A DNA stretch of 64,000 bases from Sipunculus nudus (lineage: Eukaryota > Annelida > Sipuncula > Golfingiida > Sipunculidae). The translations under genes and the position numbers were made by a program. Within the stretch, counting starts at the first letter, position 1. Each line of letters starts with the position of its first letter. Shown piece after piece: positions 36,421-48,259 of this stretch. Where the stretch lies: contig CM049311.1 of NCBI GenBank assembly GCA_026874595.1, forward strand, positions 35,507,176 to 35,571,175, in the 5' to 3' direction. The notes under the pieces are model-generated. The model searched no databases. It had not been told where the DNA came from and saw nothing but the letters and a program-made list of their open reading frames with translations.

Positions 36421-38318
36421 GTAAATCAACTGTTCTATTTTCGGTTCCTCCATCACATCTACCGAATTTTCCGACCGATTTTTCCTGCCGGCCGACAGCA
36501 CCCTCACATTTACAGATCCCATCGATTTTTTTTCCGACCGGCGAAGATATAAAGAAAAGGAATATATTGAGAAGATATAAAGAAAACTGGGCCTTGGAAC
36601 TGTTATCATAACTCACGCTTTAGATGCAATAACTAATTCAAGATTAATATTTTCTATGCATTTCGAAGGATACTATGCATTTAATTCAAACAGATGCATT
36701 AAGTACAACATGCAGGAACATCGCACACATGTTCATCAATACTGACTCTTCATACTATCAAGTCTGTGTCAGCTTTGCTTTCACAGACCTTGATTCAGCG
36801 AGTCGCTCTGGCGTGAATAATGATCAAGCCTGCAAATGTTCTGCCCGAAAGCACAACTGCCAACCACATCCAAGGTACATAATGTAATCAATACACTGCT
36901 CACTGGCCGTCTGAAGAAAAGCACATGCACCAGAAATGGGACAAGCACATTTGATTGGTCAAAATCATGATGCCCTGACGCAAATGCTAAACTTTTAGTC
37001 CAGAACTGGCAGCAGATGTGTTCCGCCAGCCGAATATGACAAGTGAACGGCAGTCATTTGATTGGTTCAATTGGCTTGTTCTTTATTAATGAAATAGGCG
37101 CCAGAATGGCCAACAGTATGCCTGTTAACACGGGACTGCGAGATTCGATAATATAAAGATAATTCCACATGAATTTGAATTTACTTTTGTGCAGATCCGG
37201 ACTGAATTTTATAAGACATAATATAGGTGATAAAACTGTTCCCCTTAATATCGAATATATATATATATATTCGGGGGGGGGGGGAGGTATGGATACATGC
37301 ATGTATTGCGTGTTTTCAACTTTCCGTGGAGCTTTCTATGCATTTATTTTATAGATTGTCTTCGGAGATATAAAAACGTACTGGATACAGACATTTTGAT
37401 GTATTACAATAGAAAGGAAAAAGAGTATGATAAACACTATTTGAGGACAAACTGTTAATTCGCTCAATACCACATGCCATTTAACTGTAATTTATTTTTA
37501 ATTGTTCAGTTCGCTATGCAAGAAAATATTAAAACGACATTCCTTTTATACCTATTTTTGGTTCCACTGAAAAGCCGGGTGCCTTTGTCATCGACATGAA
37601 TGCCCTGCCTGTGTCCTATTCTTAAAGTTGTCGTGTCATCAAACCTGTGTCAGATTTATTGGCATGCAGTCAATTTTACGCATCCGAACAATTCTTTTCC
37701 CTAGGATTATGGGTTTCGGTCGATGAAGTCTACATGTGGCAAACCGGAGATTTGTTTTTAACTTGTTTCACGCCCGTTTTGTTACAAATTAGCCAGGTAG
37801 GTTAATACTACTTTTTTGTTATTTTTGGAAGAGGTAACCGCCTTTATTAGTGCTTGCTGGGCTTAATAATATGTATATATGTAGGGTCCCATTCGCACTT
37901 CGTGAGAGGGGCTTAGACGCGATTATCTTGGTGACAACCAGGTTCGGTGTGCCGCTCCTGTGGGTCCCGGGTGTGTGTCCTCCCGATTGCTGGGTCATCA
38001 CATTGAGGAACCCCCGAAAGGCGCACTCGTTAGTGAGTGAAACACCATTGTTCCGCACTGTCTCCCCATTACCGCTGTGAAGATAATTTGTTTATCCTTT
38101 TCATGGTATTAAGGCCCTTTTGTTCCAACCAGCAGAGCTTAAATGGTATCCAAACATGGAGTCAGTGGACGTGACACACATTTTCAATGGGACCCTTAAG
38201 CAGATATATGTGAACTCTGAATACGGTCTAATAAATAACTGGTAAAACCAGAAATTGTAAAATTGAACCACCAAGGATCATCCGTTAATTCCTTTTACCT
38301 AATTTTGCTTATATGTAT
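36421..38318. other. No gene seen between lectin C and the LTR element
   Basis: Contains a short AT run followed by G(12) at 37273-37284. A GC-richer stretch at 37850-38080 shares about 60 bp (minus strand) with the TIR element near 26670. Open frames are short and unsupported. Confidence 0.4.
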
Positions 38319-39107
38319 TGTTACAGGTGCTCGTTTTATTGTGTGGCGCGGGCGTAACTCCTGTTGTGGCGCTCGTGTCTGGCCGCGTATTACATTCTAT
38401 GTTTAATCCGTACTGGTTGAACTCTTGTTGTCGTGCTGGCTTGGGGCGAGATCACGTATACACCATGGTGTGTAGAGGCACGGCGATGTTTTCTAGAGAA
38501 TTCCTGAAAAGCGTGTAGACTGTGTTGTGCAAGATCTTATAGACTGTTCGAGAAGTGGAAAATTTTCAGCTTGAGGTGTGAAGGTATATAAAAGGGTGTG
38601 TTTTAGAACAGAATGGCAGAGAGAACAGCAGAGAAGATTCCAGCGGACGCAGAAGCGTGTGTCAGGACCTTATCCAACGAATGCGGCAATTATAGATTTT
38701 CAAAGACCTCCTGGATTTTATGCATTTGGACTTCAGTTTACTTTCTGGGTTGTTGCAAGAACTTTCCACTGGACTGTCATTCTCCGAGAGTATACATTAA
38801 AAGAACTTAACGTGGTGACGGTGTTGGTATACAGGTACTGTGCACATACATTATTTTCTCTGGCATTGTATTTATTTGTTGTTATACCGCAGATTTACTG
38901 TATAATTGTATTGATTTGGTGTATGGTAATGTTAGGGTTGTTTAAGAATAAATTATAGTTATTTGTTAACAAAAAACCACTGACTTCTTTATTCATTCCC
39001 CTAGACATTTCGCGCTGCCTAGTGTTACAGAATCTGAATTTTTTTCATCATTACAAAATTTGTGTTCATCACGCATATGTGATCTGTTTATATTAGGTTC
39101 CGTAACA
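38319..39107 (+). repeat. 5' LTR
   Basis: Begins TGTTACAGG and ends CCGTAACA, a short inverted repeat typical of LTRs. It matches the 3' LTR almost throughout. It holds a TATA box (TATATAAAAG, 38585-38594) and a polyadenylation signal (AATAAA, 38947-38952). Short open frames inside it are not genes. Confidence 0.9.
38585..38594 (+). promoter_or_regulatory. LTR TATA box
   Basis: TATATAAAAG lies about 265 bp into the 5' LTR, followed downstream by AATAAA, the expected U3-R arrangement. The same box occurs at 46842-46850 in the 3' LTR. Confidence 0.6.
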
Positions 39108-39113
39108 TAAAAT

Positions 39114-39132
39114 TGGGGGCTCTCGTCGGGAT
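39114..39132 (+). promoter_or_regulatory. Primer-binding site, tRNA-Pro type
   Basis: TGGGGGCTCTCGTCGGGAT begins 6 nt after the LTR. It differs by two indels from the tRNA-Pro primer site known from gammaretroviruses. The copy after the LTR at 914-1705 (1712-1728) matches that site more exactly. Confidence 0.7.
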
Positions 39133-39276
39133 GCTTAATAGTTTTCAAATTTATTAGGCCTTGACCTGGACTTTGTTTTGTCATACATTGTCTACAAGAT
39201 GACATATTGTTTACAGTGCAGTGTTTACAGGATTTATCTCAGTGTTTTTTTTTTGTTATTGTTTTGACTTCTTTAC

Positions 39277-40611
39277 ATGGCAGATTTCAAACCTGAGACA
39301 TTTGTTGACGATCCCGACCCTGATCAACTTGAACAGTTGTCAAAAGAACAGTTGCTGTGTTTGGGACAACACCTAGGGCTAAGTGTGAAAAAAGCTTTGA
39401 GAAACCCTGATATCATTGCTAAAATCATGCAAGATCTTGTTAGCAATGGTTTAATTAAAGAGACTGAAGTTTAACAGCAAAAAATGATAGCCTTGCTATG
39501 CAGTTTGAATTAAAAAATTAGAAATGCAACATGAGCTAGCATTAAAACAGTAAGAATTAGAAAAAGAAAAAGAAATTGAGTTTAAACGACTGGAGTTAGA
39601 AAGACTTAAAGTAGAACGTAGTCTTTAAGTGCTGCCTCAACTCACAGTTTGGATGTTACTAAAAACATTAGACTTGTACCACCTTTTCAAGAAAAAGAGG
39701 TTGGAAAATATTTCTTACACTTTGAGAAGGTAGCTGAAAATTTAAAATGGCCTAAGGAAAATTGGACTATGCTGTTACAAAGTGTATTGACTGGCAAGGC
39801 CAGAGAATTTTATACAGAGCTTTCAGTAGAAGTCGCTGCTGACTATGACCTGGTAAAACGGTTAATCCTAAAAGGTTATGAGTTAGTTCCAGAGGCTTGC
39901 CGCCAGAAATTCAGAAATTCGGAAAAGCGCAAAGAACAGACCTACGTCGAATTTGCTAGGACAAAAGAACAGTTGTTTGATCGCTGGTGTAGTTCTAAAA
40001 ATGTAATGAAAGATTATGACAATTTGCGCCAGTTGACTTTGCTTGAAGAATTTAAGCGCTGCATTAACGCAAATGTTAAAACTTTTCTCGATGAGTAAAG
40101 TCCTGAAACACTTGACATTGCTGCTCAATTAGCTGATGATTATTCATTGACACACAAAATGTCCTTTACTAGCAAATCAAACCAGTCATCCACAAATAAG
40201 AATGTAAAACAGTATGGTCAAAAGAAATTTACAGCGCAGTCACCCAGTACAAGTAGTCCTGATAGTTCAACAAAGCCCATAGCTACACCTCAGTCCACGT
40301 CCACTGTGTCTAAGTCCAACAAAGACCAGTCATTTTCAAAGAAAATCTGTAATTACTGCAAGAAGGAAGGTCATCTAATATCTGATTACTGGAAACTTGC
40401 GAATAGACCAAATAGCAAACCTTCTGGTTGTGTTTCAAAATCTATGCATAGCATAGTACAAGAGCCAGGCCCTTTTCATGTAAATAAGGGGTACAACTCC
40501 TCTGTTGACTCAAATAAAGGGTTTGATGCTACGGAGGCCCAAGTGCCGTTTGAATCCAAAGAAGAATCCGTAGCTTGCAGGGTAAAAACCTCAGTTGATT
40601 CCTGCGAGTAA
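39277..40611 (+). pseudogene. gag relic: coiled-coil, capsid-like and zinc-knuckle segments
   Basis: The first open part (39277-39474, MADFKPETF...) ends in TAA. A charged helix-forming stretch with stops follows. The largest open part (39649-40098) has features of retrotransposon capsid proteins (KAREFYTEL, FARTKEQLFDRWC). The last part (40147-40611) is S/T/K-rich and holds CNYCKKEGHLISDY, a CCHC zinc knuckle whose final cysteine is Y. Three in-phase pieces separated by stops show that gag is inactive. It would have packaged element RNA in the cytoplasm. Confidence 0.75.
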
Positions 40612-40660
40612 TTAAATAAGGCTAGGTCCTTTCAAGACTCCTGCGAGGAGTGTTCTCTAA

Positions 40661-41929
40661 GTGAGGCTAAGTCCTTTTATAACTCTTGCGAGAGTATTTC
40701 AAATGAGACCAGGTCCTCTTATAACTAACAGAAGTGTTTCTGCTGAGGAAAATTCCTCTGTTGACTCCCATGAGGAGTTTGGAAAGGATGTAGATTCCTT
40801 AGATGACTCTGAAACAGAGTTTTTGACTGACACCTTCAATGTCAGTTCTTTGTTCGATGAGGTTGAGGTAGTAGATTCCTCTCTTGACTCTGAAATGGAG
40901 TTATTTGAGCCATTCATACATGATGGTTTTGTATCACTTTCAAGTGATTTTTCAGATTGTTCCCCTATTAGAATTTTGAGGGACACTGGTTCAGGCCAGA
41001 CTCTCATGTTAGCAAACACTTTGCCATTTTCTGGTGGGTCCTTTACTGGTGCATATGCACTTGTTAATGGTGTGTTTTCAGACAGGCACACTTCAGTTCC
41101 GCTTCACAGTATCCATTTAAAGTCAGATTTGATTTCTGGGAATATTACTGTCAGCATAAGAACTACTTTGCCCTTTAAGGGAATTCAGTTGCTACTAGGC
41201 AATGATGTTGCAGGTGACATAGTACAACCTGTACCAATAATGACAGAAAAGCCGTCACTTGATCAGGACACTGATCCGGAAAGTCAGAAAATTCCTGGTT
41301 TGTATCCTTCATGTGCTGTAATTAGATCTATGGCCAAGAAAAACACACAGGAGGATAATGGTCCAGATAATAACACTCTAGGAGTCACTAGTGACTCGTC
41401 TAATGACTGGGCCGTACAGGATGCAGCATTCTCAAGTTCAGAACTTATCGCGGAACAGCATAAGGACCCTGATATTTCATGTTTGTTTCCAAGGGCAGTT
41501 TTTAAAGATGAGCTGTCACAGAACCCAGCTTGTTTCTATGTCGAAAATGGAGTGCTTATGCGTAAATGGCGACCACCTGATGTATGCGCTGATGATGAGT
41601 GGGCTATCAAACATCAAATAGTAATGCCCAAAAGCTTTCGCAATGAAATTCTGAGCATGGCACATGAGGCTCCTTTGTCTGGCCATTTAGGTATAAATAA
41701 AACTTATCAGAAAGTTAGTACACACATCTATTGGCCTAACCTCAGAAAAGATGTTGTACAATATTGTAAATCATGCCATACAAGCCAGATGCTAGGCAAG
41801 TCCAGTCAGAATCCTCCTAAGGCCCCACTTAGGCCTATTCCTGCTTTCGAGGAACCATTCAGTTGGATTATTTCTTTGATTGTGTTGGACCACTGCCCAA
41901 AACAAAATCTTGACATGAATACTTGCTGA
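40661..41929 (+). pseudogene. Protease and integrase N-terminus relic
   Basis: This 422-codon open frame starts acidic and Ser-rich, then shows an aspartic protease site (ILRDTGSGQTLM, about residues 106-117) and LLLGNDVAG. From about residue 330 it has the integrase zinc-binding module (HEAPLSGHLG...YWPNLRKDV...CKSC). It is shifted in frame relative to gag and stops inside the integrase core near 41929, with the frame continuing in the next entry. The first catalytic Asp region is disturbed. Confidence 0.8.
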
Positions 41930-42342
41930 CAATTATGTGCGCATCTACAAGGTTCCCTGAGGCAATACCATTGCGCAAAATTAATGCCGAAAGTGTTGTC
42001 AAAGCTCTGACCAAGTTTTTTACAACTTTTGGATTACCAAAATCTGTCCAGTCTGACCAAGGGTCTAATTTTATGTCTGGCTTATTCCAACAAGTTATGC
42101 TTGAGCTAGGTATAAAACAGTACAGCTCTTCGCTATACCATCCTGAAAGTCAGGGCGCCCTCAAGCGTTTTCACCAGACATTAAAAAACATGATCAGGAC
42201 TTATTGCTATGACACACAGAAAGACTGGGATGAAGGAATCCATCTATTGCTGTTTGCTGTCAGTGAATCCTTTCAAGAGTCCTTGGGTTTCAGTCCCTTT
42301 GAACTAGTTTTTGGACACTCGAGGTCCATTGAAACTGCTTAA
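41923..42342 (+). pseudogene. Integrase core relic
   Basis: Contains CASTRFPEAIPLR, SDQGSNFMSG (second catalytic Asp) and HPESQGALKRFHQ. At the position where the DDE core normally has its catalytic Glu (ALER in related elements) there is Lys. The frame shifts at both ends. It would have inserted element DNA into the chromosome. Confidence 0.8.
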
Positions 42343-43156
42343 AGAAAAACTCTTGTGTGAAAATCCTGATTCTCTTAGTTTACTGCAGTATGTCTCAGTC
42401 TTTCGCACTAAACTACACAATGCTTGTGAGATTGCAAAGTCAAATCTAAAATCTGCACAAAGTAAAATGAAAACAAAGTATGACAAGCACACTGTAAGTA
42501 GGACGTTTGAGCCTTGTGAAAAGGTCCTTGCCTTACTTCCCATCCCTGGCAGACCTCTGCAAGCTAGGTATTTTGGTCCTTACATGGTAGAGAAGAAAAT
42601 CAGTGATTTAAATTACATACTGTTGACACCAGGTAGACGTAAGAAGAAACAACTGTGCCATGTTTATATGTTGAAACCATATTATGACACAAATAGCACA
42701 TCAGATGTACAAAATGTTACTGCTGTTAATTGTGTAAACACTGACCCTGACCCAGTTAAAGTAGATACTGATTGTAAGTGTGATGTAGACATTCAGTGTG
42801 GTACAGTACCATTAAAAAACTCAGACATGCTTAAAAACCTGGATGCCAAACTGTCACACCTAACCGAACAAGAACAACAAGACCTCAAGAACCTGCTGCG
42901 GAATTATGAACACTTGTTTAGTGACATTCCAACGCGAACTTACATGTTGTGCCATGACGTCGATGTTGGCGAGGCGAGCGCAGTCGAGCAACATCCATAT
43001 AGACTGAATCCAGAAAAGCAAAAGTACAGGATGAGATTCAATATTTGCTGGACAATGATTTTATTGAACCCAGTAACAGTAATTGGAGTTCACCATGTAT
43101 TCTTGTGCCAAAACCTGATGGAAGTTACCGTATGTGCACAGATTATCGAAAACTGA
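42311..43156 (+). pseudogene. Integrase C-terminal GPY/F module and start of RT
   Basis: The GPY/F module is seen as RPLQARYFGPYMVEKK, followed by LCHVYMLKPYY. After a linker comes the RT lead-in (LSHLTEQEQQDLKNLL, HLFSDIP, EQHPYRLNPEKQ). The GPY/F module lying before RT proves the integrase-first order. The frame is lost near 43030. Confidence 0.75.
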
Positions 43157-44171
43157 ACTCTGTCACCAAGACTGACACGTTTCCGATTCCGAGGATCGAT
43201 GATTGTATTGATAGAGTCGGTTGCTCCAGATATGTCTCCAAGTTTAACTTGCTAAAAGGATTCTGGCAAGTTCCGCTGACAAAGGAGCGAAAGAAGTGTC
43301 CGCATGAGTGACGCCGCAAGGACTGTACCAGTATAAAGTTATGCCGTTTGGCATGAAAAACTCGTTCCAGCGCCTCATCCATATGGTTGTCAAGGACATT
43401 CAGGGCTGCGACGCATATATTGATGACCTTATCGTGTACAGCGACACCTGGGAGAAACATCTGCAAATTCTTCGCGACCTCTTCGAAAGACTCAGTGAAG
43501 CACGTCTGACCGTCAACTTAGTGAAATCTGAGTTTTGTCATGCATTTTTGGGTCATATTGTAGGGCAGGGTCAGGTAAAACCTGTTGATGCTAAGATAAG
43601 TGCTATTTCTGCATTTCCTAGACCAGAAAACAAAAAGCAAATAATGCGTTTTGATGGTATGGTTGGATACTACAGGAATTTTTGTCCAAATTTTTCTGCT
43701 GTAGCTGAACCTTTGACTAATTTGTTAAAGAAGAGACGAAAGTTTGTATGGAATGTTCAGTGTGAAAATGCATTTCAGAATTTGAAAGCCATTCTGCAAA
43801 GTTCACCAGTTTTAGCAGCTCCAGACTTTTCTGTACCTTATAAGTTAGCGGTAGATGCTAGTGATACTGCCGCTGGTGCTGTGTTGTCACAGGAAGGCAA
43901 TGATGGCATAGATCATCCAATTTGTTATTTCTCAAGAAAATTTGATGCAAACCAGAAAAACTTCTCCACTATTGAAAAAGAATGCTTGGCTTTGATTTTG
44001 GCGTTGCAACATTTTGAAGTTTATGTTACTTCATTAGTCAGGCCTATCATTGTCTTCAGTAATCACAATCCCCTCACGTTCATGAACAAGTTGAAGTGTA
44101 ACAAGTGGCCCATGGGTCATGACGCTCAGCTGTCTGGGAAGAGATTCGCAAAAGGAAATTTTATCATCTGA
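43045..44171 (+). pseudogene. Reverse transcriptase and RNase H relic, first part
   Basis: Two frames (43045-43311 and 43308-44171) carry RT motifs: DFIEPSNSNWSSP, DYRKLN, FPIPRIDD, KVMPFGMKNSFQ and the catalytic YIDD in DAYIDDLIVYS. RNase H follows with LAVDASDTAAGAVLSQ, FSTIEKECLALI and SNHNPLTF, where the usual D is N. A stop plus frame change at about 43310 and the nested insertion near 44110 interrupt it. Confidence 0.85.
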
Positions 44172-46335
44172 ATGGTAGTATATACCCATTCAACTGAAGC
44201 ATCAAACAGATTAACCAACAGGCCAAGATTGTGTCTGTATTTATATGTATATATATAATTTATATCTATATTTATATTAATATAATAGAGAAAAAATGCG
44301 TAAACTTTAAAAAAAATGCAGGTGGCTCCACCAGTCTGCAGAAACTAATAAAAACAGTTAATCGTCAATATTCATGCAAAGAATGGTGATCTCTGCATTA
44401 GTTGTTCAGATACTTCAGCTTTTGTATCAAATTTTCCATAATTCTGAGGGATACTTCGGAGCCCTATAACTTGAAGGATATGGGTAACAGAGACCTAATT
44501 TCAGGTTTCCACAGACACTTTTCATGGGCCTCCTTGCATGACAAGAATGAAGATTCTAGATCGAGTTGTTACAATTTGTGCCACGTTAACAAATGACAGC
44601 ATCCTTAAAGGTCTCAAAAGTAGAGAAAAAAATTCGAAAAATTGAATAAAATATAGGTGGCACCACCAGACTGCAGAAACTAATGAAACACTTCATAATC
44701 AATATCCATGCAAAGAATCATGAAGATCTCTGCATTAGTTGTTCAGATACTTCAGCTTTTGGATCAAATTGTCCATTATTCTGAGGGATACTTCGGAGTC
44801 CTATAGCTTGAAGGATACGGGAAACAGAGACCTAATTTCAGGTTTCCGCAGACACTTTTCATGGGCCTCCTTGCATGACAAGAATGAAGATTCAAGGTCC
44901 AATTGTTACGATTTGTACCCTGTTGACAGATAACCACATCTTTAAAGGTCTCAAAAACATAGAAACAAATCGTAAAAAATTGAAAAAAAATAGAGATGGC
45001 GCACCCAGTCTCATGATCAATATGTATGCCAAAAATCATGACCATCAGTGTTGTAGTTATTAAGATACAGCAGTTTTTGTATCAAATTTTTCTTTATTCT
45101 GGGGGGTATTTTGGAGCCATACAGCTTAAAGGATATGGGTAACAGAGACCTAATTTCAGGTTTCCATGGAGACTTTTCATGGGTCTCCCTGTGTGTCAAG
45201 AATGAAGATTCTAGGTCCAGTTGTTATGATTTGAACAGATGTTCAGATTTTTAAAGGTCTCAAATATAGAGAAAACAATTCGTAATAATCGAAAAATACA
45301 GGTGGCACCACCAGTCTGCAGAAACTGATGAAACATCTCTTGATCAATATGAATCCCGAAAATCATGACCATCAGTGTTGTAGTTATTGAGATGTTGCAG
45401 TTTGTTTTTATCAAATTTTTCATTATGCTGGGGGGTAATTGGGAGCCCCACAGCTCAAAGGATATGGGTAACAGAGACCTTATTTCAGGTTTCCATGGAG
45501 ACTTTTCATAGGTCCCTCAGTGTTTCAAGAATGAAGATTCTAGGTCCAGTCTTAACGATTGGGTCCTGTTAACAGATGTTCACATTTTTAAAGGTCTCAA
45601 AAATAGAGAACAATTCGTAAAGAATCGAAAAATACAGGTAGCGCCACCAGTCTGCAGAAACTGATGAAACATCTCATGATCAATAGATATGCCAAAAATC
45701 ATGACCTGCAGTGAAGTAGTTAATGAGATATTGAAGTTTTTGTTTGAAATTTTTGACTATTCTAGGGGGTACTTTGGGGCCCCATAGCTCAAAGGATATG
45801 GATAACAGAGACCTAATTTCTAGTTTCCATGGAGACTTATCATAGGTCTCTCAATGTGTCAAGAATAAAGATTCTAGGTCCAGTGTTTATAATTTGTGCC
45901 CTGTTAACAGATGTTCAAATTTTAAAGGCTTCAAAAATAGAGAAAACAATTCGTAAAGAATCGAAGAATATAGGTGGCGCCACCAGCCTGCAGAAACTTA
46001 TGAAACATCTCATGATCAATATGTATGCCAAAAATCATGACCATCAGTGATGTAGTTAATGATATATTTTTGTATGAAATTTTTAACTATTCTGGGGGGG
46101 TACTTTGGGGTACATAGCTCAAAGAATATGGGTAATAGAGAACTAATTTCTGGTTTACAAGGAGATTTTTTATGGACCTCTCAGAATGTCAAGTTACAAG
46201 ATTCTAGGTCCAGCGGTTACGATTTGTGCCTTGTTAACGGACAGACAGACGGACGGACAGACGGACGACGGACGACGGACAAAGAGTGATCGCTATAGCT
46301 CAGATGACTTACAGTCAGCTGAGCTAAAAATCAAA
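44110..46335 (+). mobile_element. Nested element: about 335-bp tandem units with hairpin terminus
   Basis: Inserted in the RNase H region. Six units recur at about 335 bp (anchor CTGCAGAAAC at 44336, 44671, 45316, 45652 and 45988; one unit lacks it). Each has CAAAGGATATGGGTAACAGA and AGATTCTAGGTCCAG. The end is a GGAC-rich tract and a 13-bp hairpin (46298-46326, AGCTCAG...CTGAGCT with a TACA loop). The first 80 or so bases differ from the units. No protein frame is convincing. Related copies lie at 28490-29290 and, reversed, from 60465. Confidence 0.7.
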
Positions 46336-46337
46336 GA

Positions 46338-46440
46338 TTGTTGAGATGGAGTTTCTTCTTACAGGATTACAATCTTGATATCATACACACTAAAGGGAAA
46401 GACAATGTACTTGCTGATTGCTTATCGAGATGTTTATGAA
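46338..46440 (+). pseudogene. RNase H C-terminal end
   Basis: After the nested insertion the frame resumes with [22 protein letters not shown] and LADCLSR, then TGA. This is the usual end of the Ty3/gypsy RT-RNase H region, so about 2.2 kb of foreign DNA separates it from 44110. Confidence 0.75.
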
Positions 46441-46560
46441 ATGTTGTGAACAAGATGTTTATGTTATGTTGTAAATAAGATGATTTTGAGAAGTTGTAAA
46501 AATGTAGTGATTGTGATCGCAAAAAGAAAGTTTTCCGTGAAAACTTTCTTTTTTCTTACA

Positions 46561-46570
46561 GGAGGGGGAG
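46561..46570 (+). promoter_or_regulatory. Polypurine tract
   Basis: GGAGGGGGAG directly abuts the 3' LTR, the position where plus-strand DNA synthesis is primed in LTR retrotransposons. Confidence 0.7.
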
Positions 46571-47357
46571 TGTTACAGGTGCTCTTTTGATTGTGTGGCG
46601 CGGGCGCAACTCCTGTTGTGACACTCTACACGTGTCTGGCCGCGTATTACATTCTATGTATAACCCGTACTGGTTGAAATCTTGTTGTCGTGCTGGCTTT
46701 GGGCGAGATCACGTTTACACCATGGTGTTTAGAGGCACGGCGATGTTTTCTAGAGAATTCCTGAAACGCGTGTAGACCGTGTTGTGCAAGATCTTATGGA
46801 CTGTTCGAGAAGTGGAAAATTTTCGGCCTGAGGTGTGAAGGTATATAAAGGGGTGTGTTTTAAAAAGGAGGGGCAGAGAGAACAGCACAGCAGATTCCAG
46901 CGGACGCAGATGCGTGTGTCAGGACCTTATCCGACAAATTCGGCAATTATAGATTTTCAAAGACCTTCTCCTGGATTTTATGCATTTGGACTTCAGTTTA
47001 CTTTCTGGGTTGTTGCAAGAACTTTCCACTGGACTGTCATTCTCTGAGAGTATACATTTAAAGAACTTAACGTGGTGAGGGTGTTGGTATCCAGGTAATG
47101 TGCATACATTATTTTCTCTGGGATTGTATTTATTTGTTGTTATACCGCTGTTTTACTGTATAAATGTATTAATTAAGTGTAATGTTAGGGTTGTTTAATA
47201 ATTAAAGTTATTTGTTAACAAAAAACCACTGCCTTCTTTATTCATTCCCCTAGACATTTCACGTTGCCTAGTGTTACAGAATCTAATTTTTTTATCTCCA
47301 TTACAAAATTTCTGTTTATCACGCATACGTGATCTGGTTATATAAGGTTCCGTAACA
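46571..47357 (+). repeat. 3' LTR
   Basis: 787 bp, starting right after the polypurine tract and ending 75 bp before the ATG of lectin D. The TATA box is kept (TATATAAAG, 46842-46850). The AATAAA of the 5' LTR is degenerate here. The LTR is in the same orientation as lectin D. Confidence 0.9.
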
Positions 47358-47432
47358 GTATTTATATGTGTCCAAAATGACATTAAAATGTTATTCTCTT
47401 TATTTTATTTGTCATTTCAGAAACAGAAAAAA

Positions 47433-47481
47433 ATGTCGTTTGCACTGTGGGACTTCCTTGCCTGCGCTTTTCTAGCTGCTG
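47433..47481 (+). pseudogene. Lectin D exon 1: signal peptide
   Basis: ATG follows acceptor CATTTCAG by 12 nt. Sixteen hydrophobic codons plus G end at a GTACTT donor, phase 1, like the other copies. If unspliced, the frame stays open to TAG at 47574-47576 and continues as a non-hydrophobic tail, so an alternative longer exon cannot be excluded. Confidence 0.55.
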
Positions 47482-48259
47482 GTACTTCTCTCTGCATTAC
47501 TGTCTCAGGGAACGGCCATGACGTATCAATTGAAAGAAATATCTTGACAATGGATGAATTTTACATAACAACGTAGAATGAACTTCAGCGACATGTGTTT
47601 TTCCAAATATGTATAATATTTCTGTAAAATTCCCACATGACAAAGCATTCGCTCTAATAATATGTAGTTTTGCACCTGATAACCTAAATATTAAAATTTA
47701 AAACCATACGCGACCATGTGTGAGGACACGTGCGAAAGACGTTCGACCAACAAAAAAATCAGTTTATCCTTCGGGTAAACAGAAAATATAGTTTACGAGT
47801 GAAGATTTTATTTTATTAACTATAAATATAATCTAGGACTTACCTTACGTCATCAGTTAAATGACGTCTTCGTTATACCTAAGGTCATCAATTAAATAGC
47901 GTCATCATCATACCTAGCGCCATCAGTTAAATGACATCATGGTCATACGTAAACCTGAAAGCAGCGATCTTGATAGACCGGTGTTTAAATTAGTCTATAG
48001 AGTTAGCTCGGGCTTTTTCATTCAATAAGCTTTAACCTATACTGGCATTATACTCTTTGACAAAAGGTGCGAGTTTTAGGTTGTAAACTTGATATTGGGT
48101 GCTGGACCGTATATCATAATGTAGGCTAAAAATTTGATACTAATACTCCTGCGCTACAAGCATGTCTGACTCCAGCTTTTATCTCTTTTGACATTTTCAT
48201 TTATTTCGAATTGAATGCATTATATATTATCACCATAACATGATGTTCCTTTGTTTCAG

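Larger units (their letters stand above)
38319..47357 (+). mobile_element. Ty3/gypsy LTR retrotransposon with integrase before RT (Gmr1-like), broken
   Basis: The element runs TGTTACAG...CCGTAACA, is flanked by a GTAT direct repeat (38315-38318 and 47358-47361) and has LTRs of 789 and 787 bp. A tRNA-Pro-like primer site and a polypurine tract adjoin the LTRs. The internal order is gag, aspartic protease, integrase (HHCC zinc site, core, GPY/F module), reverse transcriptase, RNase H. Ty3/gypsy elements normally end with integrase; Gmr1-type elements are the known exception with this order. The reading frame is interrupted by several stops and frameshifts and by a roughly 2.2-kb insertion in RNase H, so this copy cannot move by itself. 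It sits between lectins C and D. Confidence 0.85.

Noticed and set aside
38578-38958. 126-codon plus-strand frame
   Set aside because: Lies wholly inside the 5' LTR across the TATA and transcript start region; LTRs do not code here.
43143-43466. 107-codon minus-strand frame
   Set aside because: Antisense to the reverse transcriptase relic; no independent support.
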